A stretch of DNA of 64,000 bases from Choristoneura fumiferana. Taxonomy: Eukaryota > Arthropoda > Insecta > Lepidoptera > Tortricidae. The notes under the pieces were generated by a model, which was not told the DNA's origin, ran no database searches, and worked only from the letters and a program-made list of their open reading frames with translations. This document shows, one piece after another, positions 62,988 through 64,000 of the stretch. The stretch is from assembly GCF_025370935.1 (NCBI RefSeq), contig NC_133476.1, positions 10,801,795 to 10,865,794 of the forward strand, in the 5' to 3' direction. Within the stretch, counting starts at the first letter, position 1, and every line of letters begins with the position of its first letter. A program made the position numbers and the translations under genes.

Positions 62988-63084
62988 CTGCTAGGACTCT
63001 TCCGAGCAGCACGTCGGAGTCGTCGGGGGGCGGCGGCGGTTCCTGGTGCCTGTGAGGCTCCTGGCGGCACTCAGTCACAGTCAT
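62988..63084 (-). CDS. E75: E75 alternative first coding exon MTVTECRQEP (two-finger isoform)
   Basis: ATG at 63084 opens 32 codons, MTVTECRQEPHRHQEPPPPP then DDSDVLLGRVLA, ending in phase 1 with G at donor GCAG|GTGAGC. Joined to finger 1 it restores Glu and reads on to FDGTTVLC, predicting 684 aa. I chose this ATG because its context (GCCGCCATGA) is stronger than the next in-frame upstream ATG at 63102, which would add MRLPAA. The frame stays open further upstream to a TGA near 63277 without another ATG, so an upstream coding exon cannot be excluded. His/Pro-rich and acidic, with no domain. Likely an E75C- or D-type isoform. Confidence 0.82.
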
Positions 63085-64000
63085 GGCGGCAGGGAGGCGC
63101 ATGGACGGCGCGACGCGTGCGGCCGGTGGCGGCGAGCGGCGCGAATGCCGCGGCGGCAGCGCCACGCCGGGGTAGCAGCCCGCCCCTATCAGCTTAGCCT
63201 TCCAGATTTTAAACAAGCAATTTAGGGGTTGGTTATTAATCAAGTGCTTACTAAGCGAGCGAGCTCTGTCCTTGACTCATGTTCACTTGTCGTTAGGAGT
63301 AATTGTAATCATATACTATCTATACTTAAATAAATAAACACTGCACTCAAAAACGTACCTTACATAAGCACTAACTGACTTCAAATTAGTCACGAAAAAT
63401 CGTATTTAGATTATTACGAATTAATTATTAATATCCTGCACGTATGTAGGATCAAGTGTCCACCAATGAAACACATAAAATTCAAAATCTCATAAATCTT
63501 TTGTTTTGACAGATAGAAGTTTGAATTTTTTACTGTACTTAGGTAATTTTATTGGGTATCATGTGACATATACAATATGCTTTAAGAATGAGAAGTTGGT
63601 CATCACAAAAATAAAAAGTAAAAAATGGGAAATTTTTCACTGTGTCCACAGTGGTGTACAGAATGAAACACTACATACATATTTAACAATGAGACGTGAA
63701 ACCTAATACAATCTGTTCATAATTTTGGGACGTATTTATGCAATAGAATAAAAAAATGCACAAATATAATCAAACAGTTTTAATTACTTTAACTTTGATC
63801 AGTCTTATAAGGTGTGTCCCATGCGTAAATGTTTCATTGTTGATTACCTAAGGTATTTTATATCAACCCCGAGGCATTCGTGTAATTACACGCTTAAACA
63901 AGGTAAAACAAGAAGGTAGTAAAATTGTTAGCGCTTCAACAATGTTGTGTAACGACCGAATCATTAAACATGCAAAGCAGTCAATAATCTTCCTTTATCG
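63085..64000 (-). other. Upstream of the 63-kb first exon: leader or promoter, then AT-rich DNA
   Basis: GC-rich leader to about 63190, then AT-rich. No clear TATA/initiator pair and no further exon is supported before the window ends. Confidence 0.5.

Larger units (their letters stand above)
9660..63084 (-). other. E75: E75 (Eip75B/NR1D3) locus, coding span with alternative first exons
   Basis: The span runs from the most distal recognised first coding exon to the shared stop codon. It has four shared exons and five alternative first coding exons. All junctions have GT donors and AG acceptors. The three distal first exons end in phase 1 with G, and the zinc finger 1 exon starts with AA, restoring a Glu codon. 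Summed exon lengths are divisible by three for all five isoforms. E75 is a primary ecdysone-response nuclear receptor of the Rev-erb class that binds heme in Drosophila and acts mainly as a repressor and as an antagonist of HR3. The true 5' and 3' transcript ends are not determined, and further first exons may lie beyond the window. Confidence 0.95.

Noticed and set aside
62881..63243. Full 120-codon frame as the distal exon
   Set aside because: Its apparent start is TTG and it runs past the donor into intron; only 62988-63084 (or up to 63102) is supported as coding.

Overview
This window is eukaryotic and almost certainly from a moth or butterfly. It is AT-rich and intron-dominated. It carries short tRNA-derived SINEs, Helitron-like fragments ending in CTAGT, foldback MITEs and truncated non-LTR tails of the kinds common in Lepidoptera. 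The only gene I can identify is the ecdysone-inducible nuclear receptor E75 (Eip75B / NR1D3 family) on the minus strand. Its N-terminal exon of the MTLVMSPDSSYGRYD type is the lepidopteran E75A N-terminus.

Reading the minus strand from high to low coordinates, alternative first coding exons lie at 63.08 kb, 54.8 kb, 25.1 kb (E75A), 15.1 kb (E75B) and 12.8 kb (an isoform with no DNA-binding domain). Shared exons are zinc finger 1 (21572-21660), zinc finger 2 (14815-14959), hinge plus start of the ligand-binding domain (11275-11510), and ligand-binding domain plus C-terminal tail (9660-11147, TGA stop). Every junction has GT/AG borders and matching phase. The predicted lengths are 690 aa (E75A), 684 aa (63-kb isoform), 662 aa (54.8-kb isoform), 672 aa (E75B, one finger) and 599 aa (no finger). 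The position of each promoter relative to the finger exons thus decides how many zinc fingers the protein has: two, one or none. A further 15-codon candidate first exon lies at 39.7 kb.

The introns are long, about 29.6 kb between E75A and the 54.8-kb exon and 8.2 kb between the 54.8-kb and 63-kb exons. They contain GC-rich islets in AT-rich DNA. Several candidate nuclear-receptor sites sit near the isoform starts: a perfect inverted repeat with one-base spacer (ecdysone-response-element type) about 1 kb upstream of the E75B ATG, an EcRE-like site and two FTZ-F1-type sites within about 1.15 kb upstream of the E75A ATG, and a perfect HR3/E75-type monomer site 3 kb upstream of E75A. This layout fits a hormone-pulse timer under ecdysone, FTZ-F1 and HR3/E75 feedback. 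The sites are motif matches only.

The 9.3 kb beyond the E75 stop (1-9319) has no recognisable gene. It holds at least eight repeat insertions, including a textbook truncated retroelement flanked by a 16-bp target-site duplication. I saw no CRISPR array, rRNA or functional tRNA gene. The best candidates for less-described biology are the finger-less isoform exon, the splice acceptor embedded in E75B coding sequence, and DSGxxS degron-like motifs, one of them specific to E75B.
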